In this document: positions 8,259-17,615 of the stretch, piece after piece
Position numbering within the stretch: position 1 is the first letter of the stretch
How the letters are laid out: the number at the start of each line of letters is the position of its first letter
Origin: Acidobacteriota bacterium
GTDB lineage: Bacteria > Acidobacteriota > Vicinamibacteria > Vicinamibacterales > JAFNAJ01
Length of the DNA stretch: 64,000 nucleotides
NCBI GenBank assembly: GCA_023384575.1
Contig: JAHDVP010000013.1
Span: 3,406-67,405, forward strand
Reading direction: 5' to 3'
Position numbers and translations under genes: made by a program
Notes under the pieces: generated by a model
Database searches by the model: none
What the model saw: only the letters and a program-made list of their open reading frames with translations
Told to the model about the DNA's origin: nothing

Positions 8259-10514
8259 ATGGACGTCTCCCTGTCCCCGTTCGTGTGGCTCTTCGGGCTG
8301 GCCATCGCCGGCACGGCCCACCGCCGGGTGCGGGCCGCCCTGTCCGCCGCGTTTCCCGCAGCAGCCCCAGCCCTCGTCGGCATCGCGCTGATCGTCGGTG
8401 GGCCCGCCGCCGGGGTCTTCGCGGGTCTGTCGGCCCTCCTCGGCGGCATCGCCGTCTGGCATCGGGCCCTCGAGGCGGCCGACCTCCGGCAGCGCTCCGC
8501 CGAGGCCGTCGCCCGCGAGCAGCGGATTCGGTCGCTGCTTGGGAGCATGCAGGACCTCGTGTTCGTCCTCGACCGGCGACTCGTCTTCACCGAGCACTGC
8601 CAGCCGGGAATCGAGGGCCTGCTGGTGCCCGCCTCGGAGTTCGTCGGCCGGCGCATCGACGAGACGGGGCTCCCGAGCTCGGTGGTCGAGGCGCTCCGGC
8701 CGGCCCTCGACTCGGTGCTCAGCGACGGCACCCCCGGCGTGGTCGACTACCGCCTCGAACTGCCCGTGGGCGCACGCTGGTTCAGCGCGGCGGTCTCGCC
8801 CTATCACGTGGCCGACGGACCGTGCGAGGGCGTGGTCTGCGTCGTCAGGGACATCACCGAAGCCAGGCGGCGCGACGAGCGTCTCCAGGCCCGCACCGAG
8901 GAGCTCGAGGGGTTCTTCGACGTGGCCCTCGACCTGCTGTGCATCGCCGATCTCGATGGCCGCTTCGTCAAGGTCAACCGGGCCTGGGAAGAAACGCTCG
9001 GCTACACGCGCGAGGAGCTCGAAGGGGCCCGGTTCCTCGAGTTCGTCCATCCAGACGACGTCCAGGTCACCATCGACACGATGGGACGGCTCGCCACCGG
9101 CCACCGTGTGGTGGACTTCATCAACCGGTACCGGTGCCGGGACGGGACGTACCGGGACATCGAGTGGCGCTCGAACCCGGCCGGCCGCCGCGTGTATGCC
9201 GCGGCGCGCGACGTGACCGACCGGCTGAGGGCGGAACGCGAGCTCGTGGCCATCAACCACGACCTCGAGGCGGCGACCGCGAGGGCCAACGAGATGGCCG
9301 TGCAGGCCGAACTGGCCAGCGCGGCGAAGACCCAGTTCCTCGCCAACATGAGCCACGAGATCCGGACGCCGATGAACGGTGTCATCGGGATGACCGGTCT
9401 GCTGCTCGACACGGGGCTCTCGCACGAGCAGCGCCGGTACGCCGAGGTCGTGCGGACCAGCGGCGAAGCGCTGCTGGCCCTGATCGACGACATCCTCGAC
9501 TTCTCGAAGATCGAAGCCCGCCGGGTCGAGCTCGACCGCGTGACCTTCGGCCTCAGGACGCTGACCGACGGCGTGATCGACCTGCTCGGCGTGAAAGCGC
9601 GGGAGAAACAGCTCGACCTCTCCTGTGACGTCGACGCGGCGGTGCCCGACACGCTGTGCGGCGATCCGGGGCGGCTGCGCCAGGTGCTCCTCAACCTGCT
9701 CGGCAATGCCCTCAAGTTCACCGAGGCGGGCGGCGTGACGCTCCGCGTCGGCCTCGAGGTGCTCGCGGCCGACCGCGTCACGCTGCGCTTCGCGGTGACC
9801 GACACCGGCATCGGGATCCCGGCCGACCGCCAGCACATCCTCTTCTCGCCCTTCACGCAGGTCGACGGGTCGACCACGCGGAAGTACGGGGGCACGGGCC
9901 TCGGGCTGGCCATCTCGAAGCAGCTCGCCGAGCTGATGGGCGGCACGATGGGGCTCGAGAGCGCGGAAGGGCGCGGTTCGACGTTCTGGTTCACGGCCGT
10001 CTTCCACGTCGTGGCGACCGACCGCCGGTGCGACGACCGGCGCACGCCGCAGCCCGGGCCGCGCGAAGCCCACCCGACCGCGCCGGCAGGATCGAAGGGC
10101 CGGTTCCGGATCCTGCTCGCCGAGGACAATCCCATCAACCAGACGGTGGCGCTCAAGACGCTCGAGCGCCTGGGGTATGCTGCCGACGTCGTCGCGACCG
10201 GCGATGAGGTTCTCGGGGCCGTTGCCGACGTGGCCTACGACCTCGTCCTCATGGACTGCCAGATGCCGGGCATGGATGGCTTCGAGGCGACGCGTCGGAT
10301 TCGGCGGTCGGAGGGCAGCGCGTCGAACCCGCGCGTGCCGATCGTGGCGATGACGGCCCACGCCATGGCCGGCGACCGCGATCGCTGCCTCGCCGCCGGC
10401 ATGGACGACTACCTGTGCAAGCCGTTCCGGCCACGTGAGCTCGGCGCCGTGCTCGACCGCTGGCTGGCAACCGAGCCGGCCAGCGCCTCCGCCTCTGTTA
10501 TCCTCGGCGAGTGA
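8259..10514 (+). CDS. Hybrid sensor histidine kinase with PAS domains and C-terminal receiver
   Basis: A 751-residue membrane-associated kinase. Two hydrophobic helices lie at about 5-20 and 33-68, then PAS-like domains at about 85-205 and 210-325, a short coiled coil, HisKA with NMSHEIRTPMNG (phospho-His about 366), a HATPase_c domain (N box LLNLLGNALKFT, G1 DTGIGIPADR, G2 GGTGLGLAI) and a receiver domain at about 620-735 with phospho-acceptor Asp about 665 in LVLMDCQMPGMDG. The order is that of group I hybrid kinases that pass phosphate to a separate Hpt protein, which is not encoded nearby. Its stop overlaps the GTG of the next gene by four bases, implying translational coupling to the PEGA protein. 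Confidence 0.95.
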   Translation: MDVSLSPFVWLFGLAIAGTAHRRVRAALSAAFPAAAPALVGIALIVGGPAAGVFAGLSALLGGIAVWHRALEAADLRQRSAEAVAREQRIRSLLGSMQDLVFVLDRRLVFTEHCQPGIEGLLVPASEFVGRRIDETGLPSSVVEALRPALDSVLSDGTPGVVDYRLELPVGARWFSAAVSPYHVADGPCEGVVCVVRDITEARRRDERLQARTEELEGFFDVALDLLCIADLDGRFVKVNRAWEETLGYTREELEGARFLEFVHPDDVQVTIDTMGRLATGHRVVDFINRYRCRDGTYRDIEWRSNPAGRRVYAAARDVTDRLRAERELVAINHDLEAATARANEMAVQAELASAAKTQFLANMSHEIRTPMNGVIGMTGLLLDTGLSHEQRRYAEVVRTSGEALLALIDDILDFSKIEARRVELDRVTFGLRTLTDGVIDLLGVKAREKQLDLSCDVDAAVPDTLCGDPGRLRQVLLNLLGNALKFTEAGGVTLRVGLEVLAADRVTLRFAVTDTGIGIPADRQHILFSPFTQVDGSTTRKYGGTGLGLAISKQLAELMGGTMGLESAEGRGSTFWFTAVFHVVATDRRCDDRRTPQPGPREAHPTAPAGSKGRFRILLAEDNPINQTVALKTLERLGYAADVVATGDEVLGAVADVAYDLVLMDCQMPGMDGFEATRRIRRSEGSASNPRVPIVAMTAHAMAGDRDRCLAAGMDDYLCKPFRPRELGAVLDRWLATEPASASASVILGE

Positions 10515-11317
10515 GTCTGCTGTCACCACCGCCGGACGCCTCTTCGTCTGCCGGGTCGAAACGCCCGGTCGTGATCGGCCTGTCCATCGCCGCTGCCGTG
10601 GCGCTCGCTGCGACGCTGGTCCTCGTGTGGCGGCCGTCGCCGCCGGTGCCTGACGCGACGCCTCCGGTCCCCGAAACGAGCGAGGGGCCGAGGCCGACGA
10701 CGAGACCGCCCGCTCCGGTCGACGAGCCGGCGGCCCCCGCGCCGCCTGCGGCCCGCCCGCGTCGCGTGCCGGTCGCGCCGGCCGAGGCGCCGCCGCCTCC
10801 CGAGGCCGCGGCCGGTCCCGAGCTGCGGGTCGACAGCGACGTGCCTGGCGCCTCGGTGTTCGTCGACCGCCAGTACCTCGGGACGACGCCGCTCGTGACG
10901 CGTGACGTCACCCCCGGCGCGAAGACCCTCAACGTCTCGGCCGAGGGGCACGATGGCGTGGTCCAGGCGATCGAGGTGGCCGCCGACGCGCCGACGTCGG
11001 TCGTGGTCAGGCTCAGGGAAGTGCGCCTGCAGGCACGGATTCCGGTGGTGCACAAGCACCGGATGGGCCGATGCGAGGGCCAGCTCTCGGCGACGGTCGA
11101 CGGCCTGCGCTACGAGACGTCGAACGCCAACGACGGGTTCTCGCTGCCGCTGGCCGATCTCGAGGTGTTCGAGGTCGACTACCTCCAGAAGAACCTGCGG
11201 GTCAAGGCCCGGGGCGGGCGCACCTGGAACTTCACCGATCCCGGCGACGAGGCCGATCCCCTGTTCGTCTTCCACCGCGACGTCGAGCGGGCCCGCGCCC
11301 GGCTCGCGCGGCCCTGA
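10511..11317 (+). CDS. PEGA-domain membrane-anchored protein
   Basis: A 268-residue protein beginning with GTG in a GTGA overlap with the kinase stop. Residues 20-40 form a single membrane helix; residues 45-100 are a Pro/Ala-rich spacer; residues 100-165 match a PEGA domain (LRVDSDVPGASVFVDRQYLG, then the GTTP..... form, GAKTLNVSAEGH). The C-terminal 95 residues contain the segment VHKHRMGRCEGQLSATVDGL and look like a small beta-rich domain that is often found beside PEGA repeats in Acidobacteria; its role is unknown. PEGA domains are surface or periplasmic beta modules. Co-translation with the kinase suggests it may modulate or be tied to that sensor. Confidence 0.85.
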   Translation: MSLLSPPPDASSSAGSKRPVVIGLSIAAAVALAATLVLVWRPSPPVPDATPPVPETSEGPRPTTRPPAPVDEPAAPAPPAARPRRVPVAPAEAPPPPEAAAGPELRVDSDVPGASVFVDRQYLGTTPLVTRDVTPGAKTLNVSAEGHDGVVQAIEVAADAPTSVVVRLREVRLQARIPVVHKHRMGRCEGQLSATVDGLRYETSNANDGFSLPLADLEVFEVDYLQKNLRVKARGGRTWNFTDPGDEADPLFVFHRDVERARARLARP

Positions 11318-11335
11318 CCGCCCGCGCCCGGTCAG
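11314..11335. terminator. Hairpin between convergent genes, both stops in the stem
   Basis: A 7-bp perfect inverted repeat, CTGACCG and CGGTCAG separated by 8 bases, contains the stop codons of both the PEGA gene (+) and glgA (-). There is no U tract, so a bidirectional terminator role is only plausible. Confidence 0.4.
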
Positions 11336-12795
11336 CCGCCGCGGACGCGCGCGACGGCCCAGCCGTACAGGTGAGCGTAGCTGCGCGCCGAGGTGTGCCA
11401 CGAGAAGTCCTGGCTCATGCCGTGCGCCTGCAGCGCCCGCCACCCGTCGCGGTCGGTGCGCCAGACGTGGACGGCGCGTGCGAGGGCGTTCCAGCAGGCC
11501 TCGGCCGAGAACTCGCTGAAGGCGAAGCCCGTCACCCCGTCCCGGACCGTGTCGACGAGGCCGCCCGTCGCGCGCACCACCGGCACGCTCCCGTAGCGCA
11601 TCGCGATCAACTGTCCAAGCCCGCAGGGCTCGAAGAGCGACGGCATCAGGAAGAGGTCGCTGCCGCCGTAGATGAGGGCCGGCAGGTCGGACGAGTAGCC
11701 GAGGACGACCGCCATCTTCTGCCGGTGGTAGGCGGCGAGGCCGGAGAGCATCTGTTCGTACTCCTCGGCCCCCGACCCGAGCAGCACGAACTGCGCCTCG
11801 CCGCCGGCGACGTTGTTCATCAGCAGGTGGACGACGTGGCCGACGAGGTCGAGGCCCTTCTGGCGATCGAGCCGGGTGATCATCCCGACGAGCGGCAGAT
11901 CGTCGCGCTCGGGCAGGCCGAGCCGCGCCTGCAGCGCCCGCTTGTTGGCGAGGCGCGCCTCGAGCGTGCCCGACGAGAACGTCGCGGCGAGTCCCCGGTC
12001 GCTCGTGGGATCCCAGACATCGGTGTCGATGCCGTTCAGGATGCCGTGGACGTCGAAGTGCCGGTACCGCAACAGGCCGTCGAGAGCGCAGCCGCCCTCG
12101 GGCGTCAGTATCTCGCGGGCGTAGGTCGGGCTCACCGTGTTGATCATGGTCGCGTGGTAGATGCCGCGCGCGAGCAGGTTCGTCTCGCCCGGCGGCTCTT
12201 CGAGCAGCGGCGGGGCGTCGATGCCGGCGTAGCCGAGCACCTCGCGAGGGGCGGAGCCCTGGTGCATCAGGTTGTGGATGGTCTGCACGGTCGGCAGGTC
12301 GCGGTAGCGCGGGTCGAGCCGGCCGGCGGTCGCGAGCCACGCCACGGCCGGCGCGGTGTGCCAGTCGTGGACGTGCACCACGTCGGGGCGCCACCCCATC
12401 GCGGCCACGGCCAGGTCGAGGGCGGCCCGGCTGAAGAACGCGTACCGCCACGCGTCGTCCTGATCGCCGTACACCCGCGGACGGTCGAAGAGCTGCCGCT
12501 CGGCGACGAACCAGACCGGGACGGCGCTTCCGGGCAGCGTCGCCTCGAGCACACCGGCCTCCACGAGCCCGCCACCGACCGGGGTGCGCAGCCGCAGGTC
12601 GAGCCAGCGCGTGCCCCAGCGACCGATCCGGGCCGCCGCCTCGATGCTGCGGTGCGCGGGGGTGACGATCCGCACGTCGTGACCGAGGCTCGCCAGGGCC
12701 TTCGGCAGCGAGCCCGTGACGTCGGCCAGCCCTCCGGTCTTGGAGAACGGCGCGACCTCGGCGGCGATGAAGAGGATCTTGAGTGGCTGAGCCAT
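11332..12795 (-). CDS. glgA: Glycogen synthase (ADP-glucose, GT5)
   Basis: A 487-residue GT-B glycosyltransferase that adds glucose from ADP-glucose to alpha-1,4-glucan. The diagnostic N-terminal KTGGLADV motif is at about residue 19 (ADP-glucose binding), and the C-terminal Rossmann domain carries FEPCGLGQLIAMRYG with the retaining E-x7-E pattern followed by TGGLVDTV. Length matches the bacterial family. No other glycogen genes are next to it. The only transcription signal is a perfect TATAAT nine bases before the ATG, which would give an almost leaderless mRNA. Confidence 0.96.
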   Translation of the reverse strand: MAQPLKILFIAAEVAPFSKTGGLADVTGSLPKALASLGHDVRIVTPAHRSIEAAARIGRWGTRWLDLRLRTPVGGGLVEAGVLEATLPGSAVPVWFVAERQLFDRPRVYGDQDDAWRYAFFSRAALDLAVAAMGWRPDVVHVHDWHTAPAVAWLATAGRLDPRYRDLPTVQTIHNLMHQGSAPREVLGYAGIDAPPLLEEPPGETNLLARGIYHATMINTVSPTYAREILTPEGGCALDGLLRYRHFDVHGILNGIDTDVWDPTSDRGLAATFSSGTLEARLANKRALQARLGLPERDDLPLVGMITRLDRQKGLDLVGHVVHLLMNNVAGGEAQFVLLGSGAEEYEQMLSGLAAYHRQKMAVVLGYSSDLPALIYGGSDLFLMPSLFEPCGLGQLIAMRYGSVPVVRATGGLVDTVRDGVTGFAFSEFSAEACWNALARAVHVWRTDRDGWRALQAHGMSQDFSWHTSARSYAHLYGWAVARVRGG

Positions 12796-12804
12796 CGCGC
12801 CGCG

Positions 12805-12810
12805 ATTATA
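12805..12810 (-). promoter_or_regulatory. -10 box (TATAAT) just before glgA, leaderless type
   Basis: A perfect TATAAT on the minus strand with nine bases between it and the glgA ATG. A transcript from it would start within about three bases of the start codon. No -35 match at 16-18 bases upstream. Confidence 0.5.
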
Positions 12811-12819
12811 CGGCGTCGG

Positions 12820-13596
12820 TCAGATCAGCTCGGCGAAGCGGCGTTCGTGACGCGTGAACACGGCGAGGCCGACGGCGAAGGCCGCTCCCGCGGCGACGGC
12901 CATGATGGCGAAGGCGGCCGCACCCGGCCACTGCTGCTCGAGCACGACGTGCTGGTAGGCGCCGACGAAGTGCGCCATCGGGTTCAGCGCGAACCACGGA
13001 CGGTAGGCGGGGGGCACGAGCGAGGCCGCGTACACGATCGGCGTCACCCAGAACCACAGCTGGAGGCCGACCTCGAGGAGGTGACGCGTGTCGCGGAAGT
13101 GCACGTAGGCCGTCGCCGCGACGAGCGCGAGCCCCGCGGTGAACACCGCGTGCAGCGCCGCGACGGGCGCGAGGGCGACGAGCGCCGGCGTGAGATCGCT
13201 GCCGAGCACGAGGGCGACCGGCACGATTACGACGTACATGAGCAGGAACTGCACGAACTGCGAGGCAACCGCGCCGACCGGCAGCGTCAGGCGTGGAAAC
13301 GCCACCTTGCGCACGAGCGCGCCGTTGTCCGCAATCGAGCCGGTGGCCTGCAGCACCGCCGTCGAGAAGAACATCCACGGCAGCAGGCCGGCCAGCAGGA
13401 ACAGCGGGAAGCGATCGATCTGGATCCGGATGATGTACTTGAAGGCGACCGTGTACACCGCGGCCATGAGCAGCGGGTTGACGAGCGACCACGCGAAGCC
13501 GAGCGTCGAGCCCTTGTAGCGCAGCCGCAGGTCGCGCTGTACGAGGCCGCGGACGAGATCGCGATAGCGCCACAACGCGGCGAGGCTGGTCAACAT
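12820..13596 (-). CDS. ABC-2 type polysaccharide export permease
   Basis: A 258-residue membrane protein with six hydrophobic helices. The N-terminal cytoplasmic segment with RDLVRGLVQRDLRLRYKGS followed by LGFAWSLVNPLLMA is the hallmark of the Wzm/RfbA/TagG permease family, which exports lipid-linked polysaccharide or O-antigen with an ATPase of the Wzt type. No ATPase gene lies on either side, so the partner must be elsewhere. It is divergent from a sugar-modifying gene set (DegT, RmlD-like), which fits a role in surface polysaccharide. A TACACT box ten bases before the ATG may be its promoter. Confidence 0.92.
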   Translation of the reverse strand: MLTSLAALWRYRDLVRGLVQRDLRLRYKGSTLGFAWSLVNPLLMAAVYTVAFKYIIRIQIDRFPLFLLAGLLPWMFFSTAVLQATGSIADNGALVRKVAFPRLTLPVGAVASQFVQFLLMYVVIVPVALVLGSDLTPALVALAPVAALHAVFTAGLALVAATAYVHFRDTRHLLEVGLQLWFWVTPIVYAASLVPPAYRPWFALNPMAHFVGAYQHVVLEQQWPGAAAFAIMAVAAGAAFAVGLAVFTRHERRFAELI

Positions 13597-13606
13597 CCGA
13601 ACGCCG

Positions 13607-13616
13607 AGTGTAGCAT
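13607..13616. promoter_or_regulatory. Overlapping divergent -10 boxes (TACACT on -, TAGCAT on +)
   Basis: Minus-strand TACACT at 13607-13612 is ten bases from the permease ATG. Plus-strand TAGCAT at 13611-13616 precedes the divergent gene. Sharing bases, the two promoters should exclude each other. Confidence 0.35.
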
Positions 13617-13655
13617 GGAGGGTCGGTGCGCCCAGGTCCGCGCCGGCCCGAACCC

Positions 13656-14216
13656 ATGAAGCCCGGAACTCTCGCGCTGTTCGTCGTCGTCGGCATCGTC
13701 GCCCTGCTCGGTGGCTGCTGGTTCGCCGCCGGCCCGATCGGTCCGGCCGTCTCGCTCATCGACCGGTTCGACGCCGCCGAGAAGCGGTCGACCGAGCCGG
13801 TCGCTGAGGCCTTCGCGGTGCGCGACGTCACGCTCGCCGGCGAGACGCGCCGCGCGATCTTCGCCCACGCATCGAGCCGCCTCACCTTCCCGGACGTGAC
13901 GCTGCCCGGGGAGGCCTGGCTGCACGTCGCCATCGGCATCGAAGAGGCGGCCTGGACGGCCGAGGCCTCGGATGGCGTGGTGTTCCGCGTGGGCGTCTCC
14001 GACGGTCGCGAGTACGAGGAGCTGCTGGCGCGCCATCTCGACCCGGCGTCGCAGCCCGGCGACCGCCGCTGGCTGCCCCTCGTCATCGACCTGACGCGAT
14101 ACGGCGGCGAGCGCGTCGACCTGATCTTCAACGCCAACGCCAGCCCGCCAGGCGCCGACAACCGCGAGTTCGATCTCGCGGTGTGGGGCACGCCCGAGAT
14201 CCACACGAGACGATGA
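13656..14216 (+). CDS. Hypothetical lipoprotein, beta-sandwich like
   Basis: A protein of about 186 residues with no name I can give. The chosen ATG gives [20 protein letters not shown] then Cys, a signal sequence with an LGGC lipobox-like end; an earlier ATG at 13626 would only add a basic, Pro-rich tail. The mature part has short hydrophobic strands and Trp residues ([35 protein letters not shown]) suggesting a jelly-roll carbohydrate-binding-like fold. Its stop overlaps the ATG of the aminotransferase gene by four bases, placing it in the sugar nucleotide operon. Confidence 0.7.
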   Translation: MKPGTLALFVVVGIVALLGGCWFAAGPIGPAVSLIDRFDAAEKRSTEPVAEAFAVRDVTLAGETRRAIFAHASSRLTFPDVTLPGEAWLHVAIGIEEAAWTAEASDGVVFRVGVSDGREYEELLARHLDPASQPGDRRWLPLVIDLTRYGGERVDLIFNANASPPGADNREFDLAVWGTPEIHTRR

Positions 14217-15337
14217 CGCCGATGAGAGTGCCGCTGCTCGACCTCCAGGCCCAGTACGGGCCAATCCGCGACGACGTGCTCGCGGCGATGACGCGCGTCT
14301 GCGACAGCCAGCAGTTCATCCTCGGCCGCGAGGTCGAGCGGCTCGAAACGGAACTCGCCTCGATGCTGGGCGTCCGGTTCGCGGTCGGCGTCTCCTCGGG
14401 CACCGACGCCCTGCTCGTCGCGATGATGGCGCTCGGCATCGGGCCGGGCGACGAGGTGATCACCCCCACCTATTCGTTCTTCGCGACCGCGGGCTCGGTC
14501 GCCCGCCTCGGTGCCACCCCGGTGCTGGTCGACATCGACCCGGCGACCTGCAACATCGACCCGGCGGCCGTGCAGGCCGCCGTGACGCCCCGCACCCGCG
14601 CCGTCGTTCCGGTGCACCTGTTCGGCCAGAGCGCCGACATGCGACCGATCCTCGAGCTGGCGCGGGCGCGCGGCATCGTCGTCGTCGAGGACGCCGCGCA
14701 GGCCATCGGGGCGACCTACGAGGGTGCCCTCGTCGGCGGCCTCGGCGAGGTCGGCTGCTTCTCGTTCTTCCCGAGCAAGAACCTCGGCGCGTTCGGCGAC
14801 GCGGGCCTCGTCACGACCAACGACGAGGCGCTGGCCGAGCGCGTGCGCCTGCTGCGCGGCCACGGCATGCACCCGAAGTACTATCACCGCTTCCTCGGGG
14901 GCAACTTCCGCCTCGACGCGCTGCAGGCGGCGATCCTGCGCGTGAAGGCGCCGCACCTGGCCGCGTGGACCGACGCGCGCCGGCGGAACGCCGACCGGTA
15001 CCGGGCCCTGTTCGCCGCGCGCGGCCTGACCGGCGTCGGCCTTCCGATCGAGCGGCCGGGCCGGCGTCACATCTACAACCAGTTCGTGATCCGGGTGCCC
15101 GAACGAGACCGCCTTCGCGCGGTCCTCGCCGAAGAGGGCGTCGGCACCGAGATCTACTACCCGGTGCCGTTCCATCTGCAGGAGTGCTTCGCGCCGCTGG
15201 GCTACCGGGAAGGCGAGTTCCCGCACGCGGAGGCCGCCGCGCGCGAGACGCTGGCCCTGCCGATCTACGGCGAGCTGACCGAGGCGCAGCAGGCGCACGT
15301 CGTCGAGGCGATCGCCCGGTTCATGGAGGCGCGATGA
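14213..15337 (+). CDS. DegT/DnrJ/EryC1/StrS family aminotransferase
   Basis: A 374-residue PLP-dependent sugar aminotransferase. The start [18 protein letters not shown] matches the family beginning; GTDALLVAM binds the cofactor phosphate, [12 protein letters not shown] carries the PLP-contacting Asp, and [15 protein letters not shown] contains the catalytic Lys. These enzymes transaminate nucleotide keto-sugars for surface polysaccharides or glycolipids. The ATG at 14213 overlaps the upstream stop (ATGA), and its own stop overlaps the next ATG at 15334 in the same manner, a three-gene coupled operon. The exact sugar cannot be told from sequence. Confidence 0.94.
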   Translation: MTPMRVPLLDLQAQYGPIRDDVLAAMTRVCDSQQFILGREVERLETELASMLGVRFAVGVSSGTDALLVAMMALGIGPGDEVITPTYSFFATAGSVARLGATPVLVDIDPATCNIDPAAVQAAVTPRTRAVVPVHLFGQSADMRPILELARARGIVVVEDAAQAIGATYEGALVGGLGEVGCFSFFPSKNLGAFGDAGLVTTNDEALAERVRLLRGHGMHPKYYHRFLGGNFRLDALQAAILRVKAPHLAAWTDARRRNADRYRALFAARGLTGVGLPIERPGRRHIYNQFVIRVPERDRLRAVLAEEGVGTEIYYPVPFHLQECFAPLGYREGEFPHAEAAARETLALPIYGELTEAQQAHVVEAIARFMEAR

Positions 15338-16206
15338 GCGCGGCGCTGGTCTTCGGGGCAGCGGGCCAGCTCGGCGCCGTCATGGTCGACCGCCTCGCCG
15401 CCGACGGACACGAAGTCGTCGCGGTGACGCGGCGCGAGATCGACGTCACCGACCACGACGCGGTCACCGCGGCGGTCGCGGGCCGCAGGCCGTCGCTCGT
15501 GGTCAATTGCACCGCGTTCAACGACGTCGACGGTGCGGAGTCGCAGCCGGCCGTCGCGCTCGACGTCAACGCGTTCGCGGTGCGCTCGATGGCGCGCGCG
15601 GCGGCCGCCGTCGATGCGACGTTCGTGCACTACAGCACCGACTTCGTGTTCGACGGACGGGCCACCGAGCCCTACCGCGAGTCGGACCGGCCGAGCCCCG
15701 AGAGCGTCTACGCGTCATCGAAGCTGCTCGGCGAGTGGTTCGCGGCCGACGCGCCGAGGCACTACGTGCTGCGCGTCGCGAGCCTCTTCGGCGGGCCCGC
15801 GGCGCGCAGCAGCATCGATCGCATCGTCGATGCCCTGGTCGCGGGACGCGAGGCCCGCGTGTTCGTCGATCGCGTCGTGTCGCCGAGTTACGTCGACGAC
15901 GTGGCGGCCGCGACCCTGGCCCTCGTGTCGAGGGAGGCGCCGCACGGTCTCTACCACTGCGTCAACAGCGGCGTGACGACGTGGGCGGAGCTCGGCCAGG
16001 CCGTGGCCCGACTGCTCGGCGTCGACGGGGCCCTGCTCGCGCCCGTGAAGGTCGACGACGTCATCATGAAGGCACGCCGCCCGAAGTACGCCGCGCTGTC
16101 GAACGCGCGGCTGCGCGACGCGGGCGTCGACATGCCCGGGTGGGAAGACGCGATCGCGCGTCACCTCCTGAAACGGCGGGAGAGTGGCGGCGCCGCCCGC
16201 AGGTGA
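15334..16206 (+). CDS. RmlD-like sugar nucleotide reductase (extended SDR)
   Basis: A 290-residue protein of the RmlD family, which reduces dTDP-4-keto-6-deoxy sugars with NAD(P)H. The Rossmann motif is [14 protein letters not shown] at residues 7-20, then [15 protein letters not shown], the catalytic [10 protein letters not shown] (Tyr-x3-Lys) and STDFVFDGR. Length is the usual one for RmlD. The true start is the ATG at 15334 overlapping the aminotransferase stop. RmlA, RmlB and RmlC are absent nearby, so it may act on another deoxy sugar with the DegT enzyme. It ends four bases from the convergent NCS2 permease stop. Confidence 0.92.
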   Translation: MSAALVFGAAGQLGAVMVDRLAADGHEVVAVTRREIDVTDHDAVTAAVAGRRPSLVVNCTAFNDVDGAESQPAVALDVNAFAVRSMARAAAAVDATFVHYSTDFVFDGRATEPYRESDRPSPESVYASSKLLGEWFAADAPRHYVLRVASLFGGPAARSSIDRIVDALVAGREARVFVDRVVSPSYVDDVAAATLALVSREAPHGLYHCVNSGVTTWAELGQAVARLLGVDGALLAPVKVDDVIMKARRPKYAALSNARLRDAGVDMPGWEDAIARHLLKRRESGGAARR

Positions 16207-16210
16207 TCCC

Positions 16211-17536
16211 TCAGCCGAGCACGAAGTAGGCCGCAAAGGCCAGGGCGCTGCCGATCATCAGCGGGTGCAGCTCGCGCGGCCGTCGCTCGAGCAGCTTGAT
16301 GGCCACGTGCGCGATGAAGCCGTACCCGATCCCATGCGAGATCGAGTAGGTCAGGGGGACGAGCACCACCACGAGGAACGCCGGCAGGCCCGTGTCGAGC
16401 CGGCCGAAGTCGATGCGCGTGATCTGCGCGCACATCAGGAAGCCCACCACGATCAGCGCCGGCGCCGTGGCGGCGGCCGGCACGAGGGCCGCGAGCGGCG
16501 CCGCCATGACCGCCACGGCGAACAGCAGCCCGACGACGACCGTGTGGAGCCCCGTCCGGGCGCCTTCGCTCACCCCCGCGGCGGACTCGATGTACGACGT
16601 GGCCGAGCTCGCACCGAAGAGACCGCCGAGCGAGGCGCCCACGGCGTCGACCGCCAGGATCCGCCGCAGCCCGGGCACCTGCCCGCGATCGTCGGCCAGG
16701 TAGCCGGCGTCGGCCACCGCCGTGACGGTCCCGATGGTGTCGAAGAAATCGACCATCACGATCGCGATGAGCAGGGGCACGAAGCGCCATGCCAGCGCGC
16801 CACCGACGTCGGCCGCGAAGAACGTCTCGAAGCTCGGGGCGCGCCAGAGGCCCTCGACTGGCAGCGTCACGACGCCGGCGAGCGCGGCGAGCGCCGTGCT
16901 CGCCCCGATTCCGAGAACGAGGGCGCCGTTCCAGCGGCGGTACAAGAGGTACGCGGTCAGGAGCAACCCGGCGAGCGCAATGGCCGGCTCGGCGGCCGCG
17001 AGCGTCCCGTACGTCACGGGAGGCAGCACGGCGTCGGGATCGGCCGCGAGCGTCGCGACCGTGCCGCCGGGTACGACGACGAGTCTGGCGTTCACGAGGC
17101 CGATGAAGGCGATGAAGAGGCCGATGCCGACGCCGATCGCCCGGCGCAGGTCGGCCGGGATGGCGCGCATCACCGCCTCGCGCAGGCCCACGACGACCAG
17201 GGCCAGCACGACGAGGCCGTCGAGCACGACGAGCCCCATCGCCGTCTGCCACGACCCCGTGACCGGCGCGATCTGGAACGCGACGACGGCGTTGAGGCCC
17301 ATGCCGGGCGCCAGTGCCATCGGGAAGTTCGCGCCGAGGCCCATCAGCAGGCACGTCAGCGCCGCGACCGCGGCCGTCGCGGTCGCGGCCGCATCGGCGG
17401 GCACGCCCGCCGCCGACAGGATGGCGGGGTTGGCGACGACGATGTACGACATCGTCAGGAACGTCGCGACGGCGCCGCGGACTTCGCGGGCGATCGTCGT
17501 ACCTCGGGCCTCGATGTCGAAGAACCTGGTGAGCAT
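16211..17536 (-). CDS. NCS2 family guanine/hypoxanthine permease
   Basis: A 441-residue transporter of the AzgA/PbuG branch of the nucleobase-cation symporter-2 family. The N-terminus RFFDIEARGTTIAREVRGA followed by TFLTMSYIVVANPAIL is diagnostic, and later motifs include MGLNAVVAF (substrate loop), VDFFDTIGT and GASSATSYIESAAGV. About 12-14 membrane helices are visible. It likely imports purine bases by proton symport. A TACACT -10 box with ten bases before the ATG is the only promoter-like element, and the divergent gene is a MerR regulator. No purine metabolism gene is adjacent. Confidence 0.95.
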   Translation of the reverse strand: MLTRFFDIEARGTTIAREVRGAVATFLTMSYIVVANPAILSAAGVPADAAATATAAVAALTCLLMGLGANFPMALAPGMGLNAVVAFQIAPVTGSWQTAMGLVVLDGLVVLALVVVGLREAVMRAIPADLRRAIGVGIGLFIAFIGLVNARLVVVPGGTVATLAADPDAVLPPVTYGTLAAAEPAIALAGLLLTAYLLYRRWNGALVLGIGASTALAALAGVVTLPVEGLWRAPSFETFFAADVGGALAWRFVPLLIAIVMVDFFDTIGTVTAVADAGYLADDRGQVPGLRRILAVDAVGASLGGLFGASSATSYIESAAGVSEGARTGLHTVVVGLLFAVAVMAAPLAALVPAAATAPALIVVGFLMCAQITRIDFGRLDTGLPAFLVVVLVPLTYSISHGIGYGFIAHVAIKLLERRPRELHPLMIGSALAFAAYFVLG

Positions 17537-17546
17537 TCGCGGTGCC

Positions 17547-17552
17547 AGTGTA
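17547..17552 (-). promoter_or_regulatory. -10 box (TACACT) just before the NCS2 permease
   Basis: TACACT on the minus strand, ten bases before the ATG at 17536. Same hexamer and spacing as at the ABC permease gene. Confidence 0.4.
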
Positions 17553-17615
17553 ACGCCAGGCGCGCGGCGGCGAGAGCCGGATGGGCGGAGGCGGCCCGCC
17601 GCGGCGCAGGCGGGG

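Noticed and set aside
8220-10529. A 769-residue open frame opposite the histidine kinase
   Set aside because: Antisense of a gene with complete HisKA, ATPase and receiver motifs.
12806-15298. An 830-residue minus-strand frame across the ABC permease and DegT regions
   Set aside because: Mixed shadow of several genes; the permease is read in another frame with conserved motifs.
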